Part shown: one piece after another, positions 30,005 through 40,272 of the stretch
Layout of the letters: every line of letters begins with the position of its first letter
Position numbering within the stretch: position 1 is the stretch's first letter
Assembly: GCA_009667805.1 (NCBI GenBank)
Contig: CM019063.1
Location: 81,309,877-81,373,876, forward strand
Length of the DNA stretch: 64,000 nt
From: Leptobrachium leishanense
Taxonomy: Eukaryota > Chordata > Amphibia > Anura > Megophryidae
Direction: 5' to 3'
The notes under the pieces: generated by a model
The model's input: only the letters and a program-made list of their open reading frames with translations
What the model was told of the DNA's origin: nothing
The model's database searches: none
Translations under genes and position numbers: made by a program

Positions 30005-33000
30005 TTAGTCCACATAATCATTTAGATATGCTGGTTTTAGGATGGATCTCCCGCTTCTAGTCTGGGTGTTTCTGTATCCTTGTGGTTGTTCTCGTAGAAC
30101 ATTGGTGTCATCCCCCAGTCTTTCTGTGTCTGATATTTCACAGTGTGGTTCTTCCTGATCTTCTTCTGGGGTATTTGCTATTGATGGCTGGTTTGTCTCG
30201 TCCGTGTTATATTTCTCTTGATTGCTACTTTGGGTCCTTATTTGAGGCCTGTATCGTCCAGTGCCTCTCAGGTGCCTCCTATTTCTTCTCAGAACTTGTC
30301 CTGACTCTGTTACAACTTCATAGGACCTGATTCCAGCAGGGGCTCTTAGGCAAGCTTTCCGCCACTCTTTTCCCTGGTTAATTGGTGGTTGTACCCACAC
30401 CTGTTCGCCAACATTTAGAGGCCGCAGGTCTTTGGCTCCCCTATTATATTGAGCGGCTTGCAATGCACGTTGTTTTGTGCATAGAATTTGGTGCCTGTCA
30501 TTCATCCCGTGATCCTTCATTAACAGACTTCCTCTCATTGGAAGTAACGATTTGGTCCTTCGACCCATCAGTCTTTGAGCAGGACTGCACTCCAGACCTT
30601 GCGTTGGTGTGTTGCGATGATCCAATAATGCTAGGTAGGGATCATTACCAGAGGACACAGCCTTTTGCAGGAGTCTCTTGGCCGTTTTTACTGCCGACTC
30701 TACCTTCCCATTGCTTTGGGGGTATCCTGGTGATGAGGTAATGTGGTCAAAGTCCCAATTCATACTGAATTCTTTAAACTCCATCGAAATAAACTGGGGT
30801 CCATTATCTGAACATACAGTGTCTGGGATTCCATATCTGGCAAAATGAGCCTTCAATTTTCTTATCACTGTTGTTGATCTTGTATCCTGAATCTGGTCTA
30901 TCTCCCAGAAGTTAGAGTCATAGTCCACCGTTATTAAATACTCGTGTCCGTGGAATGTGAACAAATCAGTACCGATCTTTTCCCATGGTCTAGTTGGGAT
31001 CTCATGAGGCATCAAGGTCTCCTTTTGTTGTTTTGTATCAAATGACCGGCATATGTCACATTGGTCAATGTACTCTTTCAATTGCGCATTCATTCCTGGC
31101 CAGTAAACGGATTCCCTGGCTCTACGTAGACATCCTTCCACGCCGAAATGTGAAGAATGGATCCGAGACATAATATCAGATCGAAGTTCAGATGGTATAA
31201 CAACTCGCTCGCCTTTGAATAGTACACCATCCTGTACACTCAGTTCATCACGTATGTGGTAAAATGGTGAAGCCTCTAGAGGTACCAGTTCCTTTGCATG
31301 AGGCCATCCCCTCAAAACAATGTGCTTCACTGCTTGTAAAGTCTTGTCTTTATCAGTGCTTTTTTGTATAGCGTCAAGTCTCCTGTTTGAGATGGGTAGA
31401 TATTGGAGCATGTTTACCGTTTCAATCTGGTGCTCCACTGAGCCCTCCACGGAACCCTCGTCCAGATAAGCCCTACTCAATGTGTCTGCCACTGCCAGAG
31501 ACTTTCCTGGGCAGTATCTGATACATGCATCGTACATTTGAAGACGTAACATCATACGCTGAAGACGTCGGGGTGCTTTAAGTAAAGGTTTCTTCATAAT
31601 GCTTTCAAGGGGCTTATGGTCGGACTGTACAGCTACTGTTTGTCCAAATGTGAATTGATGAAATTTTTCCATGCCAAAGAGGACTGCTAACAACTCCTTC
31701 TCAATCTGGGCATAACCTTGCTCTGTCTCCGTCAATGCTCTGCTTGCAAAAGCTAACGGTTGCTTACTCTGCATCAGTGCTGCTCCCAGACCTCTCTCTG
31801 ACGCATCGCATTGTAGTTCCAATGGTTCTTCTGGGTTATAATACTTGAGTACTGGCGCACAACTGATTTTTGATTTGATCTGCTGAAATGCCCCTTCCTG
31901 CACTTCAGTCCACTCCCACACTGCATCCTTCTGGGTTAGTTGGCGCAGAGGTTCACCTGCATCTGATATGTTCTCACAAAACCTTGAAAGATAGTTCACC
32001 ATCCCCAAAAATCTCTGTACTCCTTTAACGTCTGTGGGTCTGGGCATTTCAGTAATGGCTTTTACTTTGCTGGGGTCTGCTTGAAGTCCCTGGGCTGACA
32101 ATAAGTGACCAATATAAGGTACTTCAGTTTTTCTTAACTGGAATTTCTCTGGATTTAGTTTGAGCTGTCGTTCTCTGCAACGATCTAGTAACTTCCTCAG
32201 CTTCTGATCGTGATCTTTAATGGCTTCCACATCAGTTTCTCCTTCTCCTACAATCAGGATATCATCTGCAATAACCCTGATACCTGGTAGCCCTTCCAGT
32301 GCATGATTTAGTTTTCTCTGAAAAACCTCTGGGGCAGGACTAATACCCATAGGCATCCTAACCCACCGGTATCGGCCAAAAGGAGTAGAAAAAGTGGTTA
32401 AGTAGCTGGAGTCTTCCTCTAATTCGATATGCCAAAATCCACTCTTTACATCACACACTGAAAAAATTCTTGCCCTTGCTAGATCAGGAAGTATGTCATC
32501 AAGTGTAGGCAAAGGATAGTGGCTCCTTTTCAAAGCTTTATTTAGAGGCTTAGGGTCAATGCAAATCCTTAACTTCCCTGATGGTTTCTTCACTATCACC
32601 ATACTACTAATCCAGTCTGTGCTTCTCTCTACAGGGGTGATAATCCCCTGTTTTTCTAAACTGGCGAGCTCCTCTTGAAGGGGTTTGAGTAATGATACAG
32701 GAACTTTTCGTTTTGGAAGTCTAACAGGCTGTACAAGAGCATCCACTTCCAATTTCAATTTTCCCTCTAGACAGCCCACTCCTTGAAAAATATCAGCATA
32801 CTCCTTGTTGATGGTTGACCAGCCCCACATAGCGCTATCTGACTGTTTGCTGTCTTGTTCCACAGTTAGGATATTTTGGTGCTGCACCGAGATCAGATCC
32901 ATGGCTTGGATAGCTCTACTTCCTAGTATAGGATGACACAGCTCTGAGTCAATGACAACAAATTCAGCCTGATATAACTTTTGATTGCATGGGTTCCTTA

Positions 33001-34096
33001 TTTTGAGCTTACATATCCCTACTGGTGTCAGTGTACTCTTATTGTACATCCTTAGTATCTTATCACAGGGTAGAATTTTAGATTGGTCTTTCACCATCCT
33101 TGCTGGTAGGACATTGCAGTCCGCCCCACAATCCATTTGGAATCTCACAGCTTGCTGGTCGATGAGCATGGTAGCAAACAAAGCTGATGAAAATTTGCTC
33201 GTAGATTTCTTCAGTGCACAAATCTGAAAAGCTGGTTCCAAAGTCAGACCCAGAATGTCTTCGTATTCCTCTGAATCCGCTGTTTCCTTATATACAGCTT
33301 GTACTGCCGGCTTCCTTTGTTGGTGCAGACTGGCACGGCACTGGTTAATGAAATGATTGGCCTTACCGCACCCCTTACATTGCTTTCCAAATGCTGGGCA
33401 TTTCTCTTTCAGTTTCTCGTGACGCTTACCACAATATATGCACTGTATTATCTTATGTGGAGTCTCTGCCATTCTGCTCGGACTCTTCCTAAGAGTGTAG
33501 CTTGTTTCCATTCCATGGACTGACACTGCACCGGTGCTGGACCTCTCCAGGAGCTTCACCCTCTCTGTAGACAGTTCAGCAGCTCTGCCGATTTGTAGAC
33601 ATTTATCAAGTGTTAAGTCCACTTCTCTCAGTAAACGTTCCCTGAGGTTAGAATCTCTTGTGCCACATATAATTCTGTCCCTTATTAAAGAGTCTCTGAT
33701 ATTACCAAAATTGCAGGTGGCTGCCAGTGTACGCAGCTCTGTGACATATGCGTCTATGCCTTCTTCCCTCTGACTCCGTGAAAAAAAATTATATCTTTCC
33801 ACAGTCTCATTTTGTTTTGGCTCACAATAATCATCAAATGCTTTCATTAGGACAGTCAGTGAGGGAGCTGCCACTCCTGGGAGAAGGGTGTCTTTAACCT
33901 CTCTGCCTTTATCCCCAATCAAGTACAGGAACAGCTTTACCTTCATCTCTTCTGGTTTATCAACCAGGACCAGGTCTGTGTATAGAAGCATTTCTTCTTT
34001 CCATCTCTTCCATGCCTGAGACAGATTTCTTGCCTGAAAATCCAGGAGACTGGGTGCTTTTAAACCTTCCATATCTGCTTTTGGAGTAGTTTTCAA
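30005..34096 (-). CDS. Ty3/gypsy gag-pol polyprotein
   Basis: A single uninterrupted 1,363-codon frame. Order: gag-like region (residues about 1-200), two zinc knuckles near 220-255 (CX2CX3HX6C and CX2CX4HX4C), protease near 310-330 with active-site motif DCGADCNVLP, reverse transcriptase about 450-690 with SVCDVKSGFWHIEL and the catalytic VIADDIL, RNase H with CDASERGLGAAL and AQIEKELLAVLFG, integrase with HX2HX29CX2C zinc finger and D,D,E residues in TVDYDS, CSDNGPQF and KVESAVK. PR-RT-RH-IN is the Ty3/gypsy order. There is no envelope frame. The start codon lies 20 bp inside the 5' LTR. The protease has Cys where the family usually has Ser or Thr after the catalytic Asp. The intact frame suggests a recently mobile copy. 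Confidence 0.97.
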   Translation of the reverse strand: MKTTPKADMEGLKAPSLLDFQARNLSQAWKRWKEEMLLYTDLVLVDKPEEMKVKLFLYLIGDKGREVKDTLLPGVAAPSLTVLMKAFDDYCEPKQNETVERYNFFSRSQREEGIDAYVTELRTLAATCNFGNIRDSLIRDRIICGTRDSNLRERLLREVDLTLDKCLQIGRAAELSTERVKLLERSSTGAVSVHGMETSYTLRKSPSRMAETPHKIIQCIYCGKRHEKLKEKCPAFGKQCKGCGKANHFINQCRASLHQQRKPAVQAVYKETADSEEYEDILGLTLEPAFQICALKKSTSKFSSALFATMLIDQQAVRFQMDCGADCNVLPARMVKDQSKILPCDKILRMYNKSTLTPVGICKLKIRNPCNQKLYQAEFVVIDSELCHPILGSRAIQAMDLISVQHQNILTVEQDSKQSDSAMWGWSTINKEYADIFQGVGCLEGKLKLEVDALVQPVRLPKRKVPVSLLKPLQEELASLEKQGIITPVERSTDWISSMVIVKKPSGKLRICIDPKPLNKALKRSHYPLPTLDDILPDLARARIFSVCDVKSGFWHIELEEDSSYLTTFSTPFGRYRWVRMPMGISPAPEVFQRKLNHALEGLPGIRVIADDILIVGEGETDVEAIKDHDQKLRKLLDRCRERQLKLNPEKFQLRKTEVPYIGHLLSAQGLQADPSKVKAITEMPRPTDVKGVQRFLGMVNYLSRFCENISDAGEPLRQLTQKDAVWEWTEVQEGAFQQIKSKISCAPVLKYYNPEEPLELQCDASERGLGAALMQSKQPLAFASRALTETEQGYAQIEKELLAVLFGMEKFHQFTFGQTVAVQSDHKPLESIMKKPLLKAPRRLQRMMLRLQMYDACIRYCPGKSLAVADTLSRAYLDEGSVEGSVEHQIETVNMLQYLPISNRRLDAIQKSTDKDKTLQAVKHIVLRGWPHAKELVPLEASPFYHIRDELSVQDGVLFKGERVVIPSELRSDIMSRIHSSHFGVEGCLRRARESVYWPGMNAQLKEYIDQCDICRSFDTKQQKETLMPHEIPTRPWEKIGTDLFTFHGHEYLITVDYDSNFWEIDQIQDTRSTTVIRKLKAHFARYGIPDTVCSDNGPQFISMEFKEFSMNWDFDHITSSPGYPQSNGKVESAVKTAKRLLQKAVSSGNDPYLALLDHRNTPTQGLECSPAQRLMGRRTKSLLPMRGSLLMKDHGMNDRHQILCTKQRALQAAQYNRGAKDLRPLNVGEQVWVQPPINQGKEWRKACLRAPAGIRSYEVVTESGQVLRRNRRHLRGTGRYRPQIRTQSSNQEKYNTDETNQPSIANTPEEDQEEPHCEISDTERLGDDTNVLREQPQGYRNTQTRSGRSILKPAYLNDYVD

Positions 34097-34097
34097 A

Positions 34098-34115
34098 TTA
34101 GATCCGCTGCCACCA
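34098..34115 (-). promoter_or_regulatory. Primer-binding-site-like sequence
   Basis: Directly downstream of the 5' LTR the minus strand reads TGGTGGCAGCGGATCTAA. It starts with TGG, complementary to a tRNA CCA end, as a primer-binding site should. I could not name the tRNA. Confidence 0.65.
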
Positions 34116-34340
34116 TGTATAAATGAGACTGATTCTGTAAATATTGTCTCTGACTCCAGCTGCAGGGTTTTATATATTTATTAAGAGATCATCTTATAAC
34201 AGGTTCTAATCTACAGTTCTGCTAACTAGTCCATGTCCATGTGACTCCTCCCCTATATCCTGCTGAGCTGCAGTGTAACACATATATCCTTCCCCCTGGT
34301 TACAAATACTCTCCTTCCTGGTTCCACACATATTGATACA
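34116..34340 (-). repeat. 5' LTR of the Ty3/gypsy element
   Basis: 225 bp, apparently identical to the 3' LTR at 29686-29910. It should hold the promoter; the TATA-like word ATATATAAAACC is present on the minus strand. Confidence 0.97.
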
Positions 34341-34994
34341 GTGCAGTAGACATTGCTTATTTAGATTTCAGTAAGGCTTTTGATACTGTTCCGCATAGAA
34401 GGCTTATCAATAAATTGCAATCTTTGATCTTGGATTCCAATATTGTTGAATGGATTAGGCAGTGGCTGAGTGACAGGCAACAGAGGGTTGTGGTAAATGG
34501 AGTTTATTCGGCGCAAGGTCTTGTTACCAGTGGGGTACCTCAGGGGTCAGTACTTGGACCCATTCTCTTTCAGGGCCGGCGCTAGTGTAAGACAGCACAG
34601 GCGGCTGCCTTACTAGTCTGGCTTTCTGCCAGTTGAGGGGCGGAAAAATTCTGGACCACCCAGCGAGCGGAGGCCTTGCAAGGATCGGGCACAAGGTTTC
34701 CCATTTACTCGGCAGCGTGTGGGATCCCACTCCCACACGCTGCACCGGAAGTAAAGCCCCTGGGGGGGGGTGCAGAGGAGGAGGAAGACGAGGCTGCCAG
34801 ACCACAGTTTACATGGGAACATACTGGCCCCGCCCATCCACCCCCTTCCTCCTCACAGCAGCTAGCAGAGCCTCCCTCCCCTGCTCCTGTGCGGGAAGTG
34901 TCCAGCACGTGCAGGGTGGGGAGAGTGGAGAGAGACCAGCTGAGCTCCAACCATGGAGGCAGCCAGGGATTTGAATCCTAGGGTAAGTAGCAAG

Positions 34995-37200
34995 CAGGGG
35001 GTGTGAGTATGGGGGTGAGCATGGGGGAGGTGGGTGTGTAAGCATGGAGTGTGTGTCTGTGTGTGTGAGCATGGGTGAATGAGAGCATTGGGTGTGTGTG
35101 AGCATGGGGAGGTGGGTGTGAGCATGGGGGGTGGGTGTGAGTATGGGGGGTGGGTGTGCAGGGGTGATGTGTGTGTGTGTGTGAGCAGGGGTGATGTGTG
35201 AGCAGGGGTGATGTGTGTGCGTGTGAGCAGGGGTGATGTGTGAGCAGGGGTGATGTGTGTGTGTGAGCAGGGGTGATGTGTGTGTGCGTGTGAGCAGGGG
35301 TGATGTGTGTGTGTGTGAGCAGGGGTGATGTGTGTGTGCGTGTGAGCAGGGGTGATGTGTGAGCAGGGGTGATGTGTGTGTGAGCAGGGTGTGATGTGTG
35401 TGTGTGTGTGAGCAGGGGTGATGTGTGTGTGTGAGCAGGGGTGATGTGTGAGCAGGGGTGGTGTGTGATGTGTGAGCAGGGGTGGTGTGTGATGTGTGAG
35501 CAGGGGTGGTGTGTGTGTGTGAGCAGGGGTGATGTGTGTGAGCAGGGGTGATGTGTGAGCAGGGGTGATGTGTGTGTGTGTGAGCAGGGGTGATGTGTGT
35601 GTGTGAGCAGGGGTGACGTGTGCGTGTGAGCAGGGGTGATGTGTGCGTGTGAGCAGGGGTGATGTGTGAGCAGGGGTGATGTGTGCGTGTGAGCAGGGGT
35701 GATGTGTGAGCAGGGGTGATGTGTGCGTGTGAGCAGGGGTGATGTGTGAGCAGGGGTGATGTGTGTGTGAGCAGAGGTGATGTGTGTGTGTGTGAGCAGA
35801 GGTGATGTGATGTGTGTGTGTGTGAGCAGAGGTGATGTGATGTGTGTGTGTGTGAGCAGAAGTGATGTGTGTGTGTGTGTGTGAGCAGGGGTGATGTGTG
35901 CCTGTGCAGGGGTGATGTGTGATCAGGGGTGATGTGTGTGTGTGTGAGCAGGGGTGATGTGTGATCAGGGGTGATGTGTGAGCAGGGGTGATGTGCGCGT
36001 GTGAGCAGGGGTGATGTGTGTGTGTGCAGGGGTGATGTGTGATCAGGGGTGATGTGTGTGTGTGTGTGTGAGCAGGGGTGATGTGTGATCAGGGGTGATG
36101 TGTGATCAGGGGTGATGTGTGAGCAGGGGTGATGTGTGTGTGTGTGAGCAGGGGTGATGTGTGTGTGCGTGTGAGCAGGGGTGATGTGTGAGCAGGGGTG
36201 ATGTGTGAGCAGGGGTGATGTGTGTGTGAGCAGGGGTGATGTGTGTGTGTGTGTGTGAGCAGGGGTGATGTGTGTGTGTGAGCAGGGGTGATGTGTGAGC
36301 AGGGGTGGTGTGTGATGTGTGAGCAGGGGTGGTGTGTGATGTGTGAGCAGGGGTGGTGTGTGATGTGTGAGCAGGGGTGATGTGTGTGTTGTGAGCAGGG
36401 TGATGTGTGTGAGCAGGGGTGATGTGTGTGAGCAGGGGTGATGTGTGTGTGTGTGTGTGTGAGCAGGGGTGATGTGTGTGTGTTGAGCAGGGGTGATGTG
36501 TGAGCAGGGGTGATGTGTGTGTGAGCAGAGGTGATGTGTGTGTGTGTGTGTGTGAGCAGAGGTGATGTGTGTGTGTGTGTGTGTGTGAGCAGGGGTGATG
36601 TGTGCGTGTGAGCGGGGGTGATTTGTGAGCAGGGGTGATGTGCGCGTGTGAGCAGGGGTGATGTGTGTGTGTGCAGGGGTGATGTGTGATCAGGGGTGAT
36701 GTGTGTGTGTGAGCAGGGGTGATGTGTGATCAGGGGTGATGTGTGTGTGTGTGTGAGCAGGGGTGATGTGTGATCAGGGGTGATGTGTGAGCAGGGGTGA
36801 TGTGTGCGTGTGAGCAGGGGTGATGTGTGCGTGTGAGCAGGGGTGATGTGTGAGCAGGGGTGATGTGTGCGTGTCAGCAGGGGTGGTGTGTGTGTGTGAG
36901 CAGAGGTGATTGTGTGTGTGTGTGAGCAGGGGTGATGTGTGTGTGTGTGAGCAGGGGTGATGTGTGAGCAGGGGTGATGTGTGTGTGTGTGTGTGAGCAG
37001 GGGTGATGTGTGTGCGTGTGTGAGCAGGGGTGATGTGTGTGTGTGAGCAGGGGTGATGTTGTGTGTGTGTGTGTGTGTGAGCAGGGGTGATTTGTGAGCA
37101 GGGGTGATTTGTGAGCAGGGGTGATGTGTGAGCAGGGGTGATGTGTGTGTGAGCAGGGGTGATGTGTGATCAGGAGTGATGTGCGCGTGTGAGCAGGGGT
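34995..37200. repeat. GT-rich minisatellite, GTGAGCAGGGGTGATGT type
   Basis: About 100 units of GAGCAGGGGTGATGTGTG separated by variable GT runs, giving spacings of 17 to about 40 bp. Variants carry GATCAGGGG, GAGCAGAGG or GTGGTGTGTGATG. The start of the array (34995-35160) has a related GTGAGCATGGGG unit. Unit length variation by GT count suggests replication slippage. Confidence 0.95.
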
Positions 37201-37326
37201 ATGAAATGAATTAATGGGGAGATTGAATTGAAGGGAGAATGAATTGAAGGGGTGGAGGAATTGAGGGGGAGAATGAATTGAGGGGGTGGTGGAATTAAGG
37301 GGGTGAAATGAATTGAGGGGAAGAAT
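37200..37326. repeat. Short GAATTGAAGGGG tandem repeat
   Basis: About seven degenerate units of GAATGAATTGAAGGGG-type sequence (18-20 bp). It lies between the GT-rich array and array M3, making three unrelated tandem repeats in a row. Confidence 0.8.
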
Positions 37327-37328
37327 GA

Positions 37329-37680
37329 TGTGAGCTGGGGGCAAATTTACCCATGTGTGAGCTCTGGGGGCAAATATATCCATTTGTGAGCTCTGGGGGC
37401 AAATATACCCATATGTGAGCAGGGGGCAAATATACCCATGTGTGAGCTGGGGCAAATATACCCATGTGTGAGCTCTGGGGGCAAATATACCCATGTGTGA
37501 GCTGTGGTAAATATACCCATATGTGAGATGGGGGCAAATATACCCATATGTGAGCTGGGGGCAAATATACCCTTGTGAGCTGGGGCTATATATATATCCA
37601 TGTGAGCTGGGGGCAATATATATACCCTTGTGAGCTGGGGCAAATATATCCATGTGAGTTGGGGGCAATATATATATATC
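37329..37680. repeat. Minisatellite array M3
   Basis: Units of 24-30 bp: GTGAGCTGGGGGCAAATATA followed by CCCATATGT, with variants GAGCTCTGGGG. Same core as M1 (complement AGCTCACA-ATGG-TAT), with AAAT added. It grades into an AT/GT simple repeat at 37690-37740. Confidence 0.92.
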
Positions 37681-37705
37681 TGGACATGTTCTGGTCTGAG
37701 GTCTC

Positions 37706-37736
<31 letters not shown>

Positions 37737-37779
37737 GTATCTGGGCATGTTCTGGTCTGTATGTAGGTATCTGAGTGGG

Positions 37780-37852
37780 CATGATATCAGTGAATACCTG
37801 AAAAAAAGTATTGGTACTTGTACTCGGTCTTAAAGTGGTATCGGTGTAACAC
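37780..37852 (-). mobile_element. Decayed end of a TAGGGATGCACCGATACC hAT
   Basis: Read on the minus strand it starts TAGTGTTACACCGATACCAC, then AAGACCGAGTACAAGTACC, matching the left end of the hAT at 13392 with several changes. It sits next to array M3 just as the intact copy's end sits next to M2. The opposite end was not found. Confidence 0.65.
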
Positions 37853-37858
37853 TAGAGT

Positions 37859-37891
<33 letters not shown>

Positions 37892-38576
37892 CATATATAG
37901 AGATTATTATGGCACCTCTATCCTGATTGGCTTGACATGACACGGATGGGGGGGGGGCACCAAAATGCACCTTCGCCTGACTAGACAAAAATGCTTGCAC
38001 CGGCCCTGTTCTCTTTAATATTTTTATTAGTGATATTGCAGAAGGTATTAATGGTAAAGTATGTCTTTTTGCTGATGACACAAAGATTTGCAACAGGGTT
38101 GACGTTCCTGGAGGGATCAGCCAAATGACAAATGATTTAGGTAAACTAATAAAATGGTCGGAGCTGTGGCAATTGAGTTTTAATGTGGATAAGTGCAAGA
38201 TAATGCACCTGGGACGTAAAAACCCAAGGGCTGAATATAGAATATTTGATACAGTCCTAACCTCAACATCTGAGGAAAGGGATTTAGGGGTTATTATTTC
38301 AGAAGATCTAAAGGTAAGTAGTCAATGTAATAGAGAAGCAGGAAATGCTGGCAGAATGCTTGGTTGTGTAGTGAGAGGTATTAGCAGTAGGAAAAGGGAA
38401 GTGCTCATGCCACTGTACAGAACACTGGTGAGACCTCACTTGGAGTACTGTGTGCAGTACTGGAGACCGTATCTCCAAAAGGATATAGACATCTTAGAGA
38501 GAGTTCAGAGAAGGGCTACTAAAATGGTGTACGGCTTGAAGGAGAAAAGTTACCAGGAAAGGCTTAATGATCTTAA

Positions 38577-39183
38577 AGGAACACTCTAACAAAAAAATCA
38601 CCCCCCGTTTTTTTTCCCTAACCTATCCCTATTCCCTTAATAAAACTTTCGTTTTTTTTTGGGTTTTTTTTTGTAATTGCAATACTTACCCTAAAATCCT
38701 CTTGTTTCCAGCGGTGTTTTTTTTTTTTTATACTCACCTCCCTCCTCTTCCGCTCCCGTCCTTGTTCTTGCTGCGTCTTGGCTTCTGGTTTACGTCAGAA
38801 GCGCGCATGCGCGCCTCTCACATAAGCCAGCCAATCGGCAGGCTTCCTCCCGGCTCCCTCTGAGGATTAGTGTTGCGCGCAAGAGGATGCGCGCAACACT
38901 AACCCTCAGAGGGAGCCGCCAGCTTCTGCGGGGAGTTGGAGACGTCATCGCGCTGAAAGCGCGATGACGTCTCCTACTCGGCAAAAGTCGGCAGAAGCGG
39001 GAAATATGATTCCCGCTCTGCTGACAGCTGGGAGGGCGGAGTAAACTTCTCCGCCTCTCTCAGCTGTTTTCAGCATTTTCAGCTGAACCGCTGAGCGGAG
39101 GGAGGGGGGACAAAGGGCAGCATACTCCGGGCATCATGACCACCTAAAATAGCTTAGGTGGTCATGTTGCCTAGAGTATCCCT
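38577..39183. mobile_element. TTAA-flanked MITE with GGAACACTCTAA ends
   Basis: TTAA at 38573-38576 and 39184-39187. Ends AGGAACACTCTAAC and (reversed) AGGGATACTCTAGGC. Piggybac-like by target site. The interior has an inverted GC-rich section (TGTTGCGCGCAAG / CTTGCGCGCAACA-type arms; GAGGGAGCCG) and a smaller palindrome CACCTAAAATAGCTTAGGTG. A GAG|GTGAGTATA donor-like word lies at 38730-38742 on the minus strand. Nested in the CR1 LINE. Confidence 0.8.
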
Positions 39184-40272
39184 TTAACATGTACAGCTTG
39201 GAAAAAAGACGAGACAGAGGAGATATGATAGAAACATTTAATTATGTAAAGGGAATCCACAAGGTAGAGGAAGGGAGTATATTTAAAAGGAAACAAAGTA
39301 GCAAAACAAGAGGACATAGTCTTAGATTAGAGGGGCAAAGGTTTAAAAGTAACATCAGGAAGCATTATTTTACTGAGAGGGTGGTGGATACATGGAACAG
39401 CCTTCCAGTTGAAGTGGTAGAGGCCAAAAACAGTAACTGAATTTAAGCAGGCATGGGATAGGCATAAGGCTATCCTAAACAAAAGATAAATCCAGGTAAA
39501 GTATCCATGTAATTGGGCAGACTAGATGGGCCGAAAGGTTCTTATCTGCCGACATTTTTCTATGTTTCTATGTTTGTTTGAAAGGTTCCCCTAATGCCCT
39601 GCCATTCGGTGGTTTCATGCGGCAGATTTATTCAGGCGAATCCCATAGTCTTCAATGTTAAAAATATTCCTGTTTTAATTCAATATCTAATAAACCGTTC
39701 ATTATAAAATTCTGCAGTAAAGAGTCTCTTTATTTATAGATTTTTTAGGATACTTTAAGCATTTTTCTGGATTTAAATATTTTTTTTAAAAAAATCTGAT
39801 TTTTAATTAAGTTTACTTATTTTTTCTGTAACAGCCCTTTTTATTATCATTCCCTGGACCTCATATGTAAATTTCAGACATTTTCGCTCAGTAGTTTCTT
39901 TGCAAACAGCGTTTCACTTTTCAAACATTCATGCAAACCGTTTTGCTAATTTATTCACTGCCTTCGTCTGCGGTGTCGACTTTTTCCGGCGGCTGCAATG
40001 CATGTGATCGGCTCCTGCTCGGGTTTTTCCGCTGCTTTCGGCGGGTTAATCCAGATGTTTTTGCGGGTTTTCGGCGTACATTCGCCGGGTTTTGCGGTTA
40101 GTTTTCGTCGGGTTTGTGGCGGCCTTTCCCTCCATTCGGGGACCGTGTTGTGGTGCTTGCTGAATACACCGCAGGGTCGCCGATAAAAGGGATTGGCAAA
40201 ACGAACCGAATTGAAGAGAACGAAAAGTCACCGAACGTGCGGTGACTTTTCGATTCTCTTTGAATTACCCTG

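Larger units (their letters stand above)
29686..34340 (-). mobile_element. Complete Ty3/gypsy LTR retrotransposon
   Basis: A 4,655-bp element with 5-bp duplications GTGCA (29681-29685 and 34341-34345), two 225-bp LTRs that read as identical, a primer-binding-like site, one gag-pol frame and a polypurine tract. Identical LTRs mean little or no time for divergence since insertion. It is nested in the CR1 LINE. It is read from right to left. Confidence 0.97.
34571..38008. mobile_element. hAT element with a long minisatellite, nested in the LINE
   Basis: Exact 8-bp duplications TTCTCTTT at 34563-34570 and 38009-38016 flank CAGGGCCGGCGC and its near complement GCACCGGCCCTG. Known hAT elements have such CAGGGCCGG ends. 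Of the 3,438 bp, about 2.2 kb is GT-rich minisatellite. The right part contains minisatellite array M3 and the end of another hAT (37780-37852), so this element was itself invaded. No transposase. Confidence 0.92.
27300..39440 (+). pseudogene. CR1 reverse transcriptase pseudogene, in pieces
   Basis: Pieces: 27300-27715 (DGIHPKLLK, PEDWKLANVVPIYKKGSRE, NYRPVSLTS), 29599-29685, 34346-34562 (DFSKAFDTVPHRRL, VTSGVPQGSVLGP), 38017-38572 (CLFADDTKI, the RT catalytic box; RPHLEYCVQYW) and 39188-39440 (YSLEKRRDRGDMIE, VDTWNSLPVEVVE). Together they cover RT motifs in order. In-frame stops lie at about 27424 and 27492. The frame reads cleanly across the nested insertion points, so the insertions came after the element had landed. 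Non-functional. Confidence 0.85.
27280..39578 (+). mobile_element. CR1 LINE, 5'-truncated, with four nested insertions
   Basis: Flanking TGAAAG at 27274-27279 and 39579-39584 mark the target site. The 3' end has GACTAGATGGGCCGAAAGG, TTCTTATCTGCCGACA and two TTTCTATG units, as in amphibian CR1 LINEs. Without the insertions (27730-29590, 29686-34340, 34571-38008, 38577-39183, plus duplications) about 1.7 kb of LINE remains. It encodes the reverse transcriptase and C-terminal region only. Confidence 0.85.
27160..40272. mobile_element. GGTTATTCAAAGAGA element, copy B, split by a LINE
   Basis: The left part (27160-27279: GGCGAATTGCCTGCACATAC, GGTGCCTGTTCG, TTTCGGCTATTCAGAGAACA) and the right part (39579-40272: GCCCTGCCATTCGGTGG, CTTCAATGTTAAAAATATTC, ending TTGAATTACCCTG) form one inverted copy of element A once the CR1 LINE between TGAAAG repeats is set aside. 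The left end seems internally deleted. Confidence 0.75.

Noticed and set aside
36874..37782. 302-codon minus-strand open frame
   Set aside because: Runs through three different tandem repeats; His/Thr/Pro-rich low-complexity translation, no start context or domain.
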